64,000 bases of DNA, from positions 4,836,001 to 4,900,000 of the forward strand of contig NW_027488370.1 of assembly GCF_051014445.1 (NCBI RefSeq), given 5' to 3'. The position numbers and the translations under genes were made by a program. Within the stretch, counting starts at the first letter, position 1. The number at the start of each line of letters is the position of its first letter. This document shows positions 46,646 to 60,900 of this stretch, one piece after another. The notes below the pieces were generated by a model that did no database searches, was not told the DNA's origin, and worked only from the letters and a program-made list of their open reading frames with translations. This DNA is from Colletes latitarsis (taxonomy: Eukaryota > Arthropoda > Insecta > Hymenoptera > Colletidae).

Positions 46646-48404
46646 ATCTGGCTCGTACCTTCGCATTTTCCGCCTACTTGTTGGCAAGATCCTGGGCTTT
46701 TTCTGGTTTGGATCACGTAGTAATGCGGTACCACACCGTAACAGTCAATTGAACCTGGTTGCGGTTTAGATTTTGCAGGATAACGCCGTTTATGTCTGGG
46801 TTAGGTCTGGGATATGCCCTTATCTGGCTCCTACTTTCGCATTTCTCGCATACTTGTTGGCCAGATCCTGGGCTGTTTCTGGTTTGGATCACGTACTAAT
46901 GCGGTACCAGACCAAAACAGTGAATTAATCCTGGTTGCGATTAATATTTTAGAGGATAACGCCGGTTATGTCTGGGTTAGGTCTGGGATTTGCCCTTATC
47001 TGGCTCGTACTTTCGCATTTCTCGCATACTTGTTGGCCAGATCCTGGGCTGTTTCTGGTTTGGATCACGTACTAATGCGGTACCAGACCAAAACAGTCAA
47101 TTAATCCTGGTTGCGATTAATATTTTAGAGGATAACGCCGGTTATGTCTCGGTTAGTTCTGGGATTTGCCCTCATCTGGCTAGTACCTTCGCATTTTTCG
47201 CCAACTTGTTGGCTAGATCCTGAGCTTTTTCTGGTTTGGATCCCGTAATAATGACGCTCCACACCGAAACAGTCAATTAAACCTGGGTTCGATTAATATT
47301 TTAGAGGATAACGCCGGTTATGTCTCGGTTAGGTCTGGGATTTGCCCTCATCTGGCTCGTACTTTCGCATTTTTCGCATACTTGTTGGCCAGATCCTGGC
47401 ATTTTTCTGGTCTGTATCACGTAGCAATGCGGTACCACACCGAAACAGTCAATTAAACCTGGTTGCGATTAATATTTTAGATGATAACGCTGGTTATATC
47501 TGGGTTAGTTCTGGTTTTTGCGATCATCTGGCTCATACTTTCGCAATTTTCACGAACTCGTTGGCCAGATCTTGGGTTTTTTGTGGTTTGGATCCCGTCG
47601 TAATGTGGTTCCACACCGAAGCAGTCAATTAAACCTGGTTGCGATGAATATTTTGGAGGATAACGCCGGTTATGTCTCGGTTAGGTCTGGGATTTGCCCT
47701 CATCTGGCTCGTACTTTCGCATTTTTCGCATACTAGTTAGCCAGATCGTGGCCTTTTTCCGGCTTGGACCACGTAGTAATTTGGTACCACACCGAAACAG
47801 TCAATAGAAGCTGGTTGCGATTAATATTTTAGAGGATAACGCCGGTTATGTCTGGGTTAGGTCTGGGATTTGCCCCCATCTGGCTCGTACTTTCGCATTT
47901 CTCGCATACTTGTTGGCCAGATGCAGGGCTTTTTCTGGTTTGTATCCCGTCGTAATGTGGTTCCACACCGAAACAGTCAATTAATCCTGGTTGCGATTAA
48001 TATTTTAGAGGATAACGCTGGTTATGTCTGGGTTAGTTCTGGTATTTGCAATCAACTGGCTCATATTTTCGCAATTTTCGCGTACTCGTTGGCCAGATCT
48101 TGGGTTTTTTGTGGTTTGGATCCCGTCGTAATGTGGTTCCACACCGAAGCAGTCAATTAAACCTGGTTGCGGTTAATATTTTGGAGGATAATGCCGGTTA
48201 TATCTCGGTTAGTTCTGGGATTTGCCCTCATCTGGCTCGTACCTTCGCATTTTTCGCATTCTTGTGGACCAGATCCTGTCCTTTTTCTGGCCCGGTCCAC
48301 GTAGTAATGTGGTACCACGCCGAAACAGGCAATTAAACCTGGTTGCGATTAATATTTTAGATGATAACGCTGGTTATGTCTCGGTTAGGTCTGGTATTTG
48401 CCCT

Positions 48405-49860
48405 CATCTGGATTATACTTTCGCAATTATCGCGTACTTGTTGGCCAGATCTTGGGTTTTTTCTGGTTTGTATCCCGTCGTAATGTGGTTCCACACCGAA
48501 ACAGTCAATTAAACCTGGTTGCGATTAATATTTTAGAGGATAACGCTGGTTATGTCTGGGTTAGTTCTGGCATTTGCAATCATCTGTCTCGTACCTTCGC
48601 ATTTTCCGCCTACTTGTTGGCAAGATCCTGGGCTTTTCTGGTTTGGATCACGTAGTAATGCGGTACCACACCGAAACAGTCAATTAAACCTGGTTGCGAT
48701 TAATATTTTAGAGGATAACGCTGGTTATGTCTGGGTTAGTTCTGGTATTTGCAATGATCTGGCTCATACTTTCACAATTTTCGCGTACTCGTTGACCAGA
48801 TCTTGGCAATTTTCTGGCTTGGACCACGTAGTAATGTGGTACCACACCGAAGCAGTCAATAGAAGCTGGTTGCGATTAATATTTTACAGGATAACGCTGG
48901 TTATGTCTGGGTTAATTCTGGTATTTGCAATCATCTGGCTCATACTTTCGCAATTTTCGCGTACTTGTTGGACAGATCTAGGGGTTTTTGTGGTTTGGAT
49001 CCCGTCGTAATGTGGTTCCACACCGAAGCAGTCAATTAAACCTGGTTGCGATGAATATTTTGGAGAATAACGCTGGTTATGTTTGGGTTAGTTCTGGTAT
49101 TTGCAATCATCTGGCTCGTACTTTCGCATTTTTCGCATACTTGTTGGCCAGTTCCTGGGCTTTTTCTGGTTTGGATCACGTAGTAATGTGGTACCACGCC
49201 GAAACAGGCAATTAAACCTGATTGCGATTAATATTTTAGAGGATAACTCCGGTTATGTCTCGGTTCGGTCTGGTATTTGCCCTCATCTGGCTCGAACTTT
49301 CGCATTTTTCGCATACTTGTTGGCCAGATCCTGGCATTTTTCTGGTCTGTATCACGTAGTATTGCGGTACCACACCGAAACAGTCAATTAATCCTGGTTG
49401 CGATTAATATTTTAGAGGATAACGCCGGTTATGACTCGGTTAGGTCTGGGCTTTGGCCTCATCTGGCACGTACTTTCGCATTTTTCGCATACTTGTTGGC
49501 CAGATCCTGGCATTTTTCTGGTCTGTATCACGTAGTATTGCGGTACCACACCGAAACAGTCAATTAATCCTGGTTGCGATTAATATTTTAGAGGATAACG
49601 CCGGTTATGACTCGGTTAGGTCTGGGCTTTGGCCTCATCTGGCACGTACTTTCGCATTTCTCGCATACTTGTTGTCCAGATCCTGGCCTTTTTCTGGCTT
49701 GGACCACATAGTGATCTGGTACCGCACCGAAACAGTCAATTAATCCTGATTGCGATTAATATTTTAGAGGATAACGCTGGTTATGTCTGGGTTAGTTCTG
49801 GTATTTGCAATCATCTGGCTCGTAACTTCGCATTTTTCGCCTACTTGTTGGCCAGATCCT
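48405..49860. repeat. 2,452-bp-offset duplication, copy 1
   Basis: About 1.46 kb repeated at 50,857-52,312 with a constant offset of 2,452 bp (48,552 with 51,004; 48,988 with 51,440; 49,629 with 52,081). The offset is 14 monomers minus 12 bp: one T is missing in GGGCTTTTCTGG at about 48,630, and the 11-bp deletion at about 50,660 lies in between. Shared markers include GCAATTTTCTGG, GACAGATCTAGG and GTATTGCGGTACC. Confidence 0.88.
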
Positions 49861-50856
49861 GGCCTTTTCCTGGTTTAGATCACGTACTAATGCGGTACCA
49901 GACCGAAACAGTCAATTAATCCTGGTTGCGATTAATATTTTAGAGGATAACGCCGGTTATGTCTCGGTTAGGTCAGGGATTTGGCCTCATCTGGCTCGTA
50001 CTTTCGCATTTTTCGCATACTTGTTGGCCAGATCGTGGCCTTTTTCCGGCTTGGACCACGTAGTAATGTAGTACCACACCGAAACAGTCAATTAAACCTG
50101 GTTGCGATTAATATTTTAGAGGATAACGCTGGTTATGTCTGGGTTAGTTCTGGTATATGCAATCATCTCGCTCATACTTTCGCATTTTTCGCATTCTTGT
50201 GGGCCAGATCCTGTCCTTTTTCTGGCCCGGACCACGTAGTAATGTGGTACCACACCGAAGCAGTCAATTAAACCTGGTTGCGATGAATATTTTGGAGGAT
50301 AACGCCGGTTATGTCTCGGTTAGGTCTGGGATTTGCCCTCATCTGGCTCGTACTTTCGCATTTTTCGCATACTAGTTAGCCAGATCGTGGCCTTTTTCCG
50401 GCTTGGACCACGTAGTAATTTGGTACCACACCGAAACAGTCAATAGAAGCTGGTTGCGATTAATATTTTAGAGGATAACGCCGGTTATGTCTGGGTTAGG
50501 TCTGGGATTTGCCCCCATCTGGCTCGTACTTTCGCATTTCTCGCATACTTGTTGGCCAGATGCGGGGCTTTTTCTGGTTTGTATCCCGTCGTAATGTGGT
50601 TCCACACCGAAACAGTCAATTAATCCTGGTTGCGATTAATATTTTAGAGGATAACGCTGGTTATGTCTGGTATTTGCAATCATCTGGCTCGTACCTTCGC
50701 ATTTTCCGCCTACTTGTTGGCAAGATCCTGGGCTTTTTCTGGTTTGGATCACGTAGTAATGCGGTACCACACCGTAACAGTCAATTGAACCTGGTTGCGG
50801 TTTAGATTTTGCAGGATAACGCCGTTTATGTCTGGGTTAGGTCTGGGATTTGGCCT

Positions 50857-52312
50857 CATCTGGATTATACTTTCGTAATTATCGCGTACTTGTTGGCCAG
50901 ATCTTGGGTTTTTTCTGGTTTGTATCCCGTCGTAATGTGGTTCCACACCGAAACAGTCAATTAAACCTGGTTGCGATTAATATTTTAGAGGATAACGCTG
51001 GTTATGTCTGGGTTAGTTCTGGTATTTGCAATCATCTGTCTCGTACCTTCGCTTTTTCCGCCTACTTGTTGGCAAGATCCTGGGCTTTTCTGGTTTGGAT
51101 CACGTAGTAATGCGGTACCACACCGAAACAGTCAATTAAACCTGGTTGCGATTAATATTTTAGAGGATAACGCTGGTTATGTCTGGGTTAGTTCTGGTAT
51201 TTGCAATGATCTGGCTCATACTTTCGCAATTTTCGCGTACTCGTTGGCCAGATCTTGGCAATTTTCTGGCTTGGACCACGTAGTAATGTGGTACCACACC
51301 GAAGCAGTCAATAGAAGCTGGTTGCGATTAATATTTTACAGGATAACGCTGGTTATGTCTGGGTTAATTCTGGTATTTGCAATCACCTGGCTCATACTTT
51401 CGCAATTTTCGCGTACTTGTTGGACAGATCTAGGGTTTTTTGTGGTTTGGATCCCGTCGTAATGTGGTTCCACACCGAAGCAGTCAATTAAACCTGGTTG
51501 CGAAGAATATTTTGGAGGATAACGCTGGTTATGTTTGGGTTAGTTCTGGTATTTGCAATCATCTGGCTCGTACTTTCGCATTTTTCGCATATTTGTTGGC
51601 CAGTTCCTGGGCTTTTTCTGGTTTGGATCACGTAGTAATGTGGTACCACGCCGAAACAGGCAATTAAACCTGATTGCGATAAATATTTTAGAGGATAACT
51701 CCGGTTATGTCTCGGTTAGGTCTGGTATTTGCCCTCATCTGGCTCGAACTTTCGCATTTTTCGCATACTTGTTGGCCAGATCCTGGCATTTTTCTGGTCT
51801 GTATCACGTAGTATTGCGGTACCACACCGAAACAGTCAATTAATCCTGGTTGCGATTAATATTTTAGAGGATAACGCCGGTTATGACTCGGTTAGGTCTG
51901 GGCTTTGGCCTCATCTGGCACGTACTTTCGCATTTTTGGCATACCTGTTGGCCAGATCCTGGCATTTTTCTGGTCTGTATCACGTAGTATTGCGGTACCA
52001 CACCGAAACAGTCAATTAATCCTGGTTGCGATTAATATTTTAGAGGATAACGCCGGTTATGTCTCGGTTAGGTCTGGGCTTTGGCCTCATCTGGCACGTA
52101 CTTTCGCATTTCTCGCATACTTGTTGTCCAGATCCTGGCCTTTTTCTGGCTTGGACCACATAGTGATCTGGTACCGCACCGAAACAGTCAATTAATCCTG
52201 ATTGCGATTAATATTTTAGAGGATAACGCCGGTTATGTCTGGGTTAGTTCTGGTATTTGCAATCATCTGGCTCGTAACTTCGCATTTTTCGCCTACTTGT
52301 TGGCCAGATCCT
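50857..52312. repeat. 2,452-bp-offset duplication, copy 2
   Basis: Second copy of 48,405-49,860 with few differences, such as TTCGTAATTATCGCG against TTCGCAATTATCGCG and GAAGAATATTTTGG against GATGAATATTTTGG. It ends where GATCCTGGGC replaces GATCCTGGCC. Confidence 0.88.
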
Positions 52313-52376
52313 GGGCTTTTTCTGGTTTGGATCACGTAGTAATGCGGTACCACACCGAAACAGTCAAGTAAACCTG

Positions 52377-53155
52377 GTTGCGATTAATATTTTAGAGGAT
52401 AACGCTGGTTATGTCTGGGTTAGTTCTGGTATTTGCAATCATCTGGCTCATATTTTCGCAATTTTCGCGTACTCGTTGGCCAGATCTTGGGTTTTTTGTG
52501 GTTTGGATCCCGTCGTAATGTGGTTCCACACCGAAGCAGTCAATTAAACCTGGTTGCGGTTAATATTTTGGAGGATAATGCCGGTTATATCTCGGTTAGT
52601 TCTGGGATTTGCCCTCATCTGGCTCGTACCTTCGCATTTTTCGCATTCTTGTGGGCCAGATCCTGTCCTTTTTCTGGCCCGGTCCACGTAGTAATGTGGT
52701 ACCACGCCGAAACAGGCAATTAAACCTGGTTGCGATTAATATTTTAGATGATAACGCTGGTTATGTCTCGGTTAGGTCTGGTATTTGCCCTCATCTGGAT
52801 TATACTTTCGCAATTATCGCGTACTTGTTGGCCAGATCTTGGGTTTTTTCTGGTTTGTATCCCGTCGTAATGTGGTTCCACACCGAAACAGTCAATTAAT
52901 CCTGGTTGCGATTAATATTTTAGAGGATAACGCTGGTTATGTCTGGGTTAGTTCTGGTATTTGCAATCATCTGTCTCGTACCTTCGCATTTTCCGCCTAC
53001 TTGTTGGCAAGATCCTGGGCTTTTCTGGTTTGGATCACGTAGTAATGCGGTACCACACCGAAACAGTCAATTAAACCTGGTTGCGATTAATATTTTAGAG
53101 GATAACGCTGGTTATGTCTGGGTTAGTTCTGGTATTTGCAATGATCTGGCTCGAA
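52377..53155. repeat. Third copy of the 48-kb block, 4,387-bp offset
   Basis: Matches 47,990-48,768 at a constant offset of 4,387 bp (48,046 with 52,433; 48,222 with 52,609; 48,552 with 52,939). Part of it is therefore a third relative of the 2,452-bp duplication, showing nested rounds of amplification in this region. Confidence 0.85.
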
Positions 53156-53252
53156 CTTTCGCATTTCTCGCATACTTGTTGACCAGATCCTGGCCTTTTC
53201 CTGATTTAGATCACGTAGTAATGCGGTACCACACCGAAACAGTCAATTAAAC

Positions 53253-53428
53253 CTGGTTGCGATTAATATTTTAGAGGATAACGCCGGTTATGTCTCGGTT
53301 AGGTCTGGGATTTGCCCTCATCTGTCTCGTACTTTCGCATTTTTCGCATACTTGTTGGCCAGATCCTGGCATTTTTCTGGTCTGTATCACGTAGTATTGC
53401 GGTACCACACCGAAACAGTCAATTAATC
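53253..53428 (+). repeat. Representative 176-bp monomer
   Basis: One full-length monomer, phased to begin at CTGGTTGCGATTAATATTTT; the next monomer starts exactly 176 bp later. It contains a 9-bp-spaced direct repeat of TTTCGCAT, a TTGTTGGCCAGATCCTGGC segment, and a GGTACC core near its 3' end. The start point is arbitrary because the array is tandem. It is given as a reference unit for describing the higher-order structure, not as a functional unit. Confidence 0.9.
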
Positions 53429-54949
53429 CTGGTTGCGATTAATATTTTAGAGGATAACGCCGGTTATGTCTCGGTTAGTTCTGGGATTTGTCCTCAACTG
53501 GCTAGTACCTTAGCATTTTTCGCCAAGTTGTTGGCTAGATCCTGAGCTTTTTCTGGTTTGGATCCCGTAATTATGACGCTCCACACCGAAACAGTCAATT
53601 AAACCTGGGTCCGATTGATATTTTAGAGGATAACGCCGGTTATGTCTCGGTTAGGTCTGGGATTTGCCCTCATCTGGCTCGTACATTCGCATTTTTCACA
53701 TACTTGTTGGCCAGATCCTGGACTTTTTTTGGCTTGGACCAGGTCGTAATGTGGGACCATACTCAAACAGTCAATTAAACCTGGTTGCGATTAATACTTT
53801 AGAGGATAACGCTGGTTATGTCTGGGTTAGTTCTGGTATTTGCAATCATCTGGCTCGTACCTTCGCATTCTCCGCCAACTTGCTGGCAAGATCTTGGGCT
53901 TTTTCTGGTTTGGATCACGTAGTAATGCGGTACCACACCGAAACAGTCAATTAAACCTGGTTGCGATTAATATTTTAGAGGATAACGCTGGTTATGTCTG
54001 GGTTAGTTCTCGTATTTGCAATCATCTGGCTCATACTTTCGCAATTTTCGCGAACTCTTTGGCCAGATCTTTGGTTTTTTGTGGTTTGGATCCCGTCGTA
54101 ATGTGTTTCCACACCGAAGCAGTCAATTAAACCTGGTTGCGATGAATATTACGGAGGATAACGCCGGTTATGTCTCGGTTAGGTCTGGGATTTGCCCTCA
54201 TCTGTCTCGTACTTTCGCATTTTTCGCATACTTGTTGGCCAGATCCTGGCATTTTTCTGGTCTGTATCACGTAGTAATGCGGTACCACACCGTAACAGTC
54301 AATTAAACCTGGTTGCGGTTAATATTTTGGATGATAACGCCGGTTATGTCTGGGTTAGGTCTGGGATTTGCCGTTATCTGGCTCGTACTTTCGCATTTCT
54401 CGCATACCTGTTGGCCAGATCCTGGGCTGTTTCTGGTTTGGATCACGTACTAATGCGGTACCAGACCGAAACAGTCAATTAATCCTGGTTGCGATTAATA
54501 TTTTAGAGGATAACACCGGTTATGTCTCTGTTAGTTCTGGGATTTGCCCTCATCTGGCTAGTACCTTCGCATTTTTCGCATTCTTGTGGGCCAGATCCTG
54601 GCCTTTTTCTGGCTGGGATAACGTAGTAATGCGGTACCACACTCAAACAGTCAATTAAACCTGGTTGCGATTAATATTTTAGAGGATAGCGCCGGTTATT
54701 TCTCGGTTAGGTCTGGGATTTGCCCTCATCTGTCTCCTACTATCACATTTTTCGCATACTTGTTGGCCAGATCCTGGCCTTTTTCTGGTCTGTATCACGT
54801 AGTAATGCGGTACCACACCGAAGCAGTCAATTAAACCTGGTTGCGATTAATATTTTAGAGGATAACGCTGGTTATGTCTGGGTTAGTTCTGGTATTTGCA
54901 ATCATCAGGCTCATACTTTCGCAATTTTCGCGTACTTGTTGGCCAGATC

Positions 54950-57900
54950 CTGGCCATATTTTCTGGCTTGGACCACCTAGTAATGTGGTATCACACTGAA
55001 ACAGTCAATTAAACCTGGTTGTGATTAACATTTTGGAGGATAACGCCGGTTATGTCTCGGTTAGTTCTCGGACTTGCCCTCATCTGGCTCGTACCTTCGC
55101 ATTTTTCGCCTACTTGTTGGCAAGATCCTGGGCTTTTTCTGGTTTGGATCACGTAGTAATGCGGTACCACACCGATGCAGTCAATTAAACCTGGTTGCGA
55201 TTAATATTTTAGAGGATAACGCCGGTTATGTCTTGGTTAGGTCTGGGATTTGGCCTCATCTGGCTCATACTTTCGCATTTCTCGCATACTTGTTGGCCAG
55301 ATCCAGGGCTTTATCTGGTTTGTATCCCGTCGTAATGTGGTTCCACACCGAAACAGTGAATTAAACCCGGTTGCGATTAATATTTTAGAGGATAACGCCG
55401 GTTATGTCTGGGTTAGGTCTGGTATTTGCAATCATCAGGCTCATACTTTCGCAATTTTCGCGTACTTGTTGGCCAGATCTTGGGTTTTTTGTGGTTTGGA
55501 TACCGTCGTAATGTGGATCCACACCGAAGCAGTCAATTAAACCTGGTTGCGATTAATATTTTAGAGGATAACGCTGGTTATGTCTGGGTTAGTTCTGGTA
55601 TTTGCAATCATCTGGCTCATACTTTCGCAATTTTCGCGTACTTGTTGGCCAGATCTTGGGTTTCTTGTGGTTTGGATCCCGTCGTCATGTGGATCCACAC
55701 CGAAGCAGTCAATTAAGCCTGGCTGCGATGAATATTTTAGAGGATAACGCTGCTTATGTTTGGGTTAGTTCTGCTATTTGCAATCATCTGGCTCGTACTT
55801 TCGCATTTCTGGCATACTTGTAGGCAGATCCTGGGCTTTTTCTGGTTTGGATCACGTAGTAATGCGGTACCACACTGAAACAGTCAATTAAACCTGGTTG
55901 TGATTAACATTTTGGAGGATAACGTCGGTTATGTCACGGTTAGGTCTGGGATTTGCCGTCATCTGGCTCGTATTTTCGCATTTTTCGCATACTTGTTGGC
56001 AAGATCCTGGGCTTTTTCTGGTTTGGATCACGTAGTAATGCGGTACCACACCGATGCAGTCAATTAAACCTGGTTGCGATTAATATTTTAGAGGATAACG
56101 CCGGTTATGTCTTGGTTAGGTCTGGGATTTGGCCTCATCTGGCTCATACTTTCGCATTTCTCGCATACTTGTTGGCCAGATCCAGGGCTTTATCTGGTTT
56201 GTATCCCGTCGTAATGTGGTTCCACACCGAAACAGTGAATTAAACCCGGTTGCGATTAATATTTTAGAGGATAACGCCGGTTATGTCTGGGTTAGGTCTG
56301 GGATTTGCCCACATCTGGCTCGTACTTTCGCATTTCTCGCATACTTGTTGGCCAGATCCTGGGCTTTTTCTGGTTTAGATCACGTAGTAATGTGGTTCCA
56401 CACCGAAACAGTCAATTAAACCTGGTTGCGATTAATATTTTAGACGATAACGCCGGTTATGTCACGGTTAGGTCTGGGATTTGCCGTCATCTGGCTCGAA
56501 TTTTCGCATTTCTCGCATACTTGTTGGCCAGATCCTGGGCTTTTTCTGGTTTGGATCACGTAGTAATGTGGTACCACACTGAAACAGTCAATAAAAGCTG
56601 GTTCCGATTAGTATTTTATAGGATAACGCTGGTTACGTCTGGTTTAGTTCTGGTATTGGCAATCATCTGGCTCGTACCTTCGCATTTTTCGCCTACTTGT
56701 TGGCAAGATCCTGGCCTTTTTCTGGCTTGGACCATGTAGTAATGTGGTATCACACTGAAACAGTCAACTAAACCTGGTTGTGATTAACATTTTGGAGGAT
56801 AACGCCGGTTATGTCTTGGTTAGGTCTGGTATTTGCCCTCATCTGGCTCGTACTTTCGTATTTTTCGCATACTTGTTGGCCAGATCCTGGGCTTTTTCTG
56901 GTTCGGATCACGTAGTAATGTGGTACCACACTGAAACAGTCAATAAAAGCTGGTTCCGATTAGTATCTTACAGGATAACACCGGTTATGTCTGGGTTAGG
57001 TCTGGGATTTGCCCTCATCTGGCTCGTACTTTCGCATTTTCGCATACTTGTTGGCCAGATCCTGGCCTTTTTCTGGCTTGGACCACGTAGTAATGTGGTA
57101 TCACACTGAAATAGTCAACTAAACCTGGTTGTGATTAACATTTTGGAGGATAACGCCGGTTATGTCTTGGTTAGGTCTGGTATTTGCCCTCATCTGGCTC
57201 GTACTTTCGCATTTCTCGCATACTTGTTGGCCAGATCCTTGCCTTTTCCTGGTTTGGATCACGTAGTAATGCGGTACCACACTGAAACAGTCAATTAAAC
57301 CTGGTTGTGATTAATATTTTGGAGAATAACGCTGGTTATGTTTGGGTTAGTTCCGGTATTTGCAACCATCTGGCTGATACTTTCGCATTTTTTGCATACT
57401 TGTTGGCCAGATCCAGGGCTTTTTCTGGTTTGTATCCCGTCGTAATGTGGTTCCACACCGAAACAGTCAATTAATCCTGGTTGCGATTAATATTTTAGAG
57501 GATAACGCCGGTTATGTCTCGGTTAGTTCTGGGATTTGCCCTCGTCTGGAAAGTACCTTCGCATTTTTCGCCTACTTGTTGGCTAGATCCTGAGCTTTTT
57601 CTGGTTTGAATCCCGTAATAATGACGCTCCACACCGAAACAGTCAACTAAACCTGGTTGCGATTAATATTTTAGAGGATAACGCTGGTTATATCTGGGTT
57701 AGTTCTGGTATTTGCGATCATCTGGCTCATACTTTCGCAATTTTCGCGAACTCGTTGGCCAGATCTTGGGTTTTTTGTGGTTTGGATCCCGTCGTAATGT
57801 GGTACCACACCGAAACAGTCAACTAAACCTGGTTGCGGTTAATATTTTGGAGGATAACGCCGGTTATATCTCGGTTAGGTCTGGGATTTGCCCTCATCTT

Positions 57901-60900
57901 GCTCGTACCTTCGCATTTTTCGCATTCTTGTGGGCCAGATCCTGTCCTTTTTCTGGCCCGGTCCACGTAGTAATGTGGTACCACGCCGAAACAGGCAATT
58001 AAACCTGGTTGCGATTAATTTTTAGAGGATAACGCTGGTTATGTCTCGGTTAGGTCTGGTATTTGCCCTCATCTGGATCATACTTTCGCAATTATCGCGT
58101 ACTTGTTGGCCAGATCTTGGGTTTTTTCTGGTTTGTATCCCGTCGTAATGTGGTTCCACACCGAAACAGTCAATTAATCCTGGTTGCGATTAATAGTTTA
58201 GAGGATAACGCTGGTTATGTCTGGGTTAGTTCTGGTATTTGCAATCATCTGTCTCGTACCTTCGCATTTTCCGCCTACTTGTTGGCAAGATCCTGGGCTT
58301 TTCTGGTTTGGATCACGTAGTAATGCGGTACCACACCGTAACAGTCAATTAAACCTGGTTGCGCTTAATATTTTGGAGGATAACGCCGGTTATGTCTGGG
58401 TTAGGTCTGGGATTTGCCCTCATCTGATTCGTACTTTCGCATTTTTCGCATACTTGTTGTCCAGATCCTGGCCTTTTTCTGGCTTGGACCACGTAGTGAT
58501 GTGGTACCACACCGAAACAGTCAATTAAACCTGGTTGCGATTAATATTTTAGAGGATAACGCTGGTTATGGCTGGGTTAGTTCTGGTATTTGCAATCATC
58601 TGGCTCGTACCTTCGCATTCTCCGCCAACTTGCTGGCAAGATCTTGGGCTTTTTCTGGTTTGGATCACGTAGTAATGCGGTACCACATCGAAACAGTCAA
58701 TTAAACCTGGTTGCGATTAATATTTTAGAGGATAGCGCCGGTCATTTCTCGGTTAGGTCTGGGATTTGCCCTCATCTGTCTCTTACTATCACATTTTTCG
58801 CATACTTGTTGGCCAGATCCTGGCCTTTTTCTGGTCTGTATCACGTAGTAATGCGGTACCACACCGAAGCAGTCAATTAAACCTGGTTGCGATTAATATT
58901 TTAGAGGATAACGCTGGTTATGTCTGGGTTAGTTCTGGTATTTGCAATCATCAGGCTCATACTTTCGCAATTTTCGCGTACTTGTTGGCCAGATCTTGGG
59001 TTTTTTGTGGTTTGGATCCCGTCGTAATGTGGATCCACACCGAAGCAGTCTATTAAACCTGGTTGCGATTAATATTTTAGAGGATAACGCTGGTTATGTC
59101 TGGGTTAGTTCTGGTATTTGCAATCATCTGGCTCATACTTTCGCAATTTTCGCGTACTTGTTGGCCAGATCTTGGGTTTCTTGTGGTTTGGATCGCGTCG
59201 TAATGTGGATCCACACCGAAGCAGTCAATTAAGCCTGGCTGCGATGAATATTTTAGAGGATAACGCTGCTTATGTTTGGGTTAGTTCTGCTATTTGCAAT
59301 CATCTGGCTCGTACTTTCGCATTTCTGGCATACTTGTAGGCAGATCCTGGGCTTTTTCTGGTTTGGATCACGTAGTAATGCGGTACCACACTGAAACAGT
59401 CAATTAAACCTGGTTGTGATTAACATTTTGGAGGATAACGCCGGTTATGTCACGGTTAGGTCTGGGATTTGCCGTCATCTGGCTCGTATTTTCGCATTTT
59501 TCGCATACTTGTAGGCCAGATCCTGGCCATTTTTTCTGGCTTGGACCACCTAGTAATGTGGTATCACACTGAAACAGTCAATTAAACCTGGTTGTGATTA
59601 ACATTTTGGAGGATAACGCCGGTTATGTCTCTGTTAGTTCTGGGATTTGCCCTCATCTGGCTCGTACCTTCGCATTTTTCGCCTACTTGTTGGCAAGATC
59701 CTGGGCTTTTTCTGGTTTGGATCACGTAGTAATGCGGTACCACACCGATGCAGTCAATTAAACCTGGTTGCGATTAATATTTTAGAGGATAACGCCGGTT
59801 ATGTCTTGGTTAGGTCTGGGATTTGGCCTCATCTGGCTCATACTTTCGCATTTCTCGCATACTTGTTGGCCAGATCCAGGGCTTTATCTGGTTTGTATCC
59901 CGTCGTAATGTGGTTCCACACCGAAACAGTGAATTAAACCCGGTTGCGATTAATATTTTAGAGGATAACGCCGGTTATGTCTGGGTTAGGTCTGGGATTT
60001 GCCCTCATCTGTCTCCTACTATCACATTTTTCGCATACATGTTGGCCAGATCCTGGCCTTTTTCTGGTCTGTATCACGTAGTAATGCGGTACCACACCGA
60101 AACAGTCAATTAAACCTGGTTGCGATTAATATTTTAGAGGATAACGCTGGTTATGTCTGGGTTAGTTCTGGTATTTGCAATCATCAGGCTCATACTTTCG
60201 CAATTTTCGCGTACTTGTTGGCCAGATCTTGGGTTTCTTGTGGTTTGGATCCCGTCGTAATGTGGATCCACACCGAAGCAGTCAATTAAACCTGGTTGCG
60301 ATTAATATTTTAGAGGATAACGCTGGTTATGTCTGGGTTAGTTCTGGTATTTGCAATCATCTGGCTCATACTTTCGCAATTTTCGCGTACTTGTTGGCCA
60401 GATCTTGGGTTTCTTGTGGTTTGGATCCCGTCGTAATGTGGATCCACACCGAAGCAGTCAATTAAGCCTGGCTGCGATGAATATTTTAGAGGATAACGCT
60501 GCTTATGTTTGGGTTAGTTCTGCTATTTGCAATCATCTGGCTCGTACTTTCGCATTTCTGGCATACTTGTAGGCAGATCCTGGGCTTTTTCTGGTTTGGA
60601 TCACGTAGTAATGCGGTACCACACTGAAACAGTCAATTAAACCTGGTTGTGATTAACATTTTGGAGGATAACGCCGGTTATGTCACGGTTAGGTCTGGGA
60701 TTTGCCGTCATCTGGCTCGTATTTTCGCATTTTTCGCATACTTGTTGGCAAGATCCTGGGCTTTTTCTGGTTTGGATCACGTAGTAATGCGGTACCACAC
60801 CGATGCAGTCAATTAAACCTGGTTGCGATGAATATTTTAGAGGATAACGCCGGTTATGTCTTGGTTAGGTCTGGGATTTGGCCTCATCTGGCTCATACTT

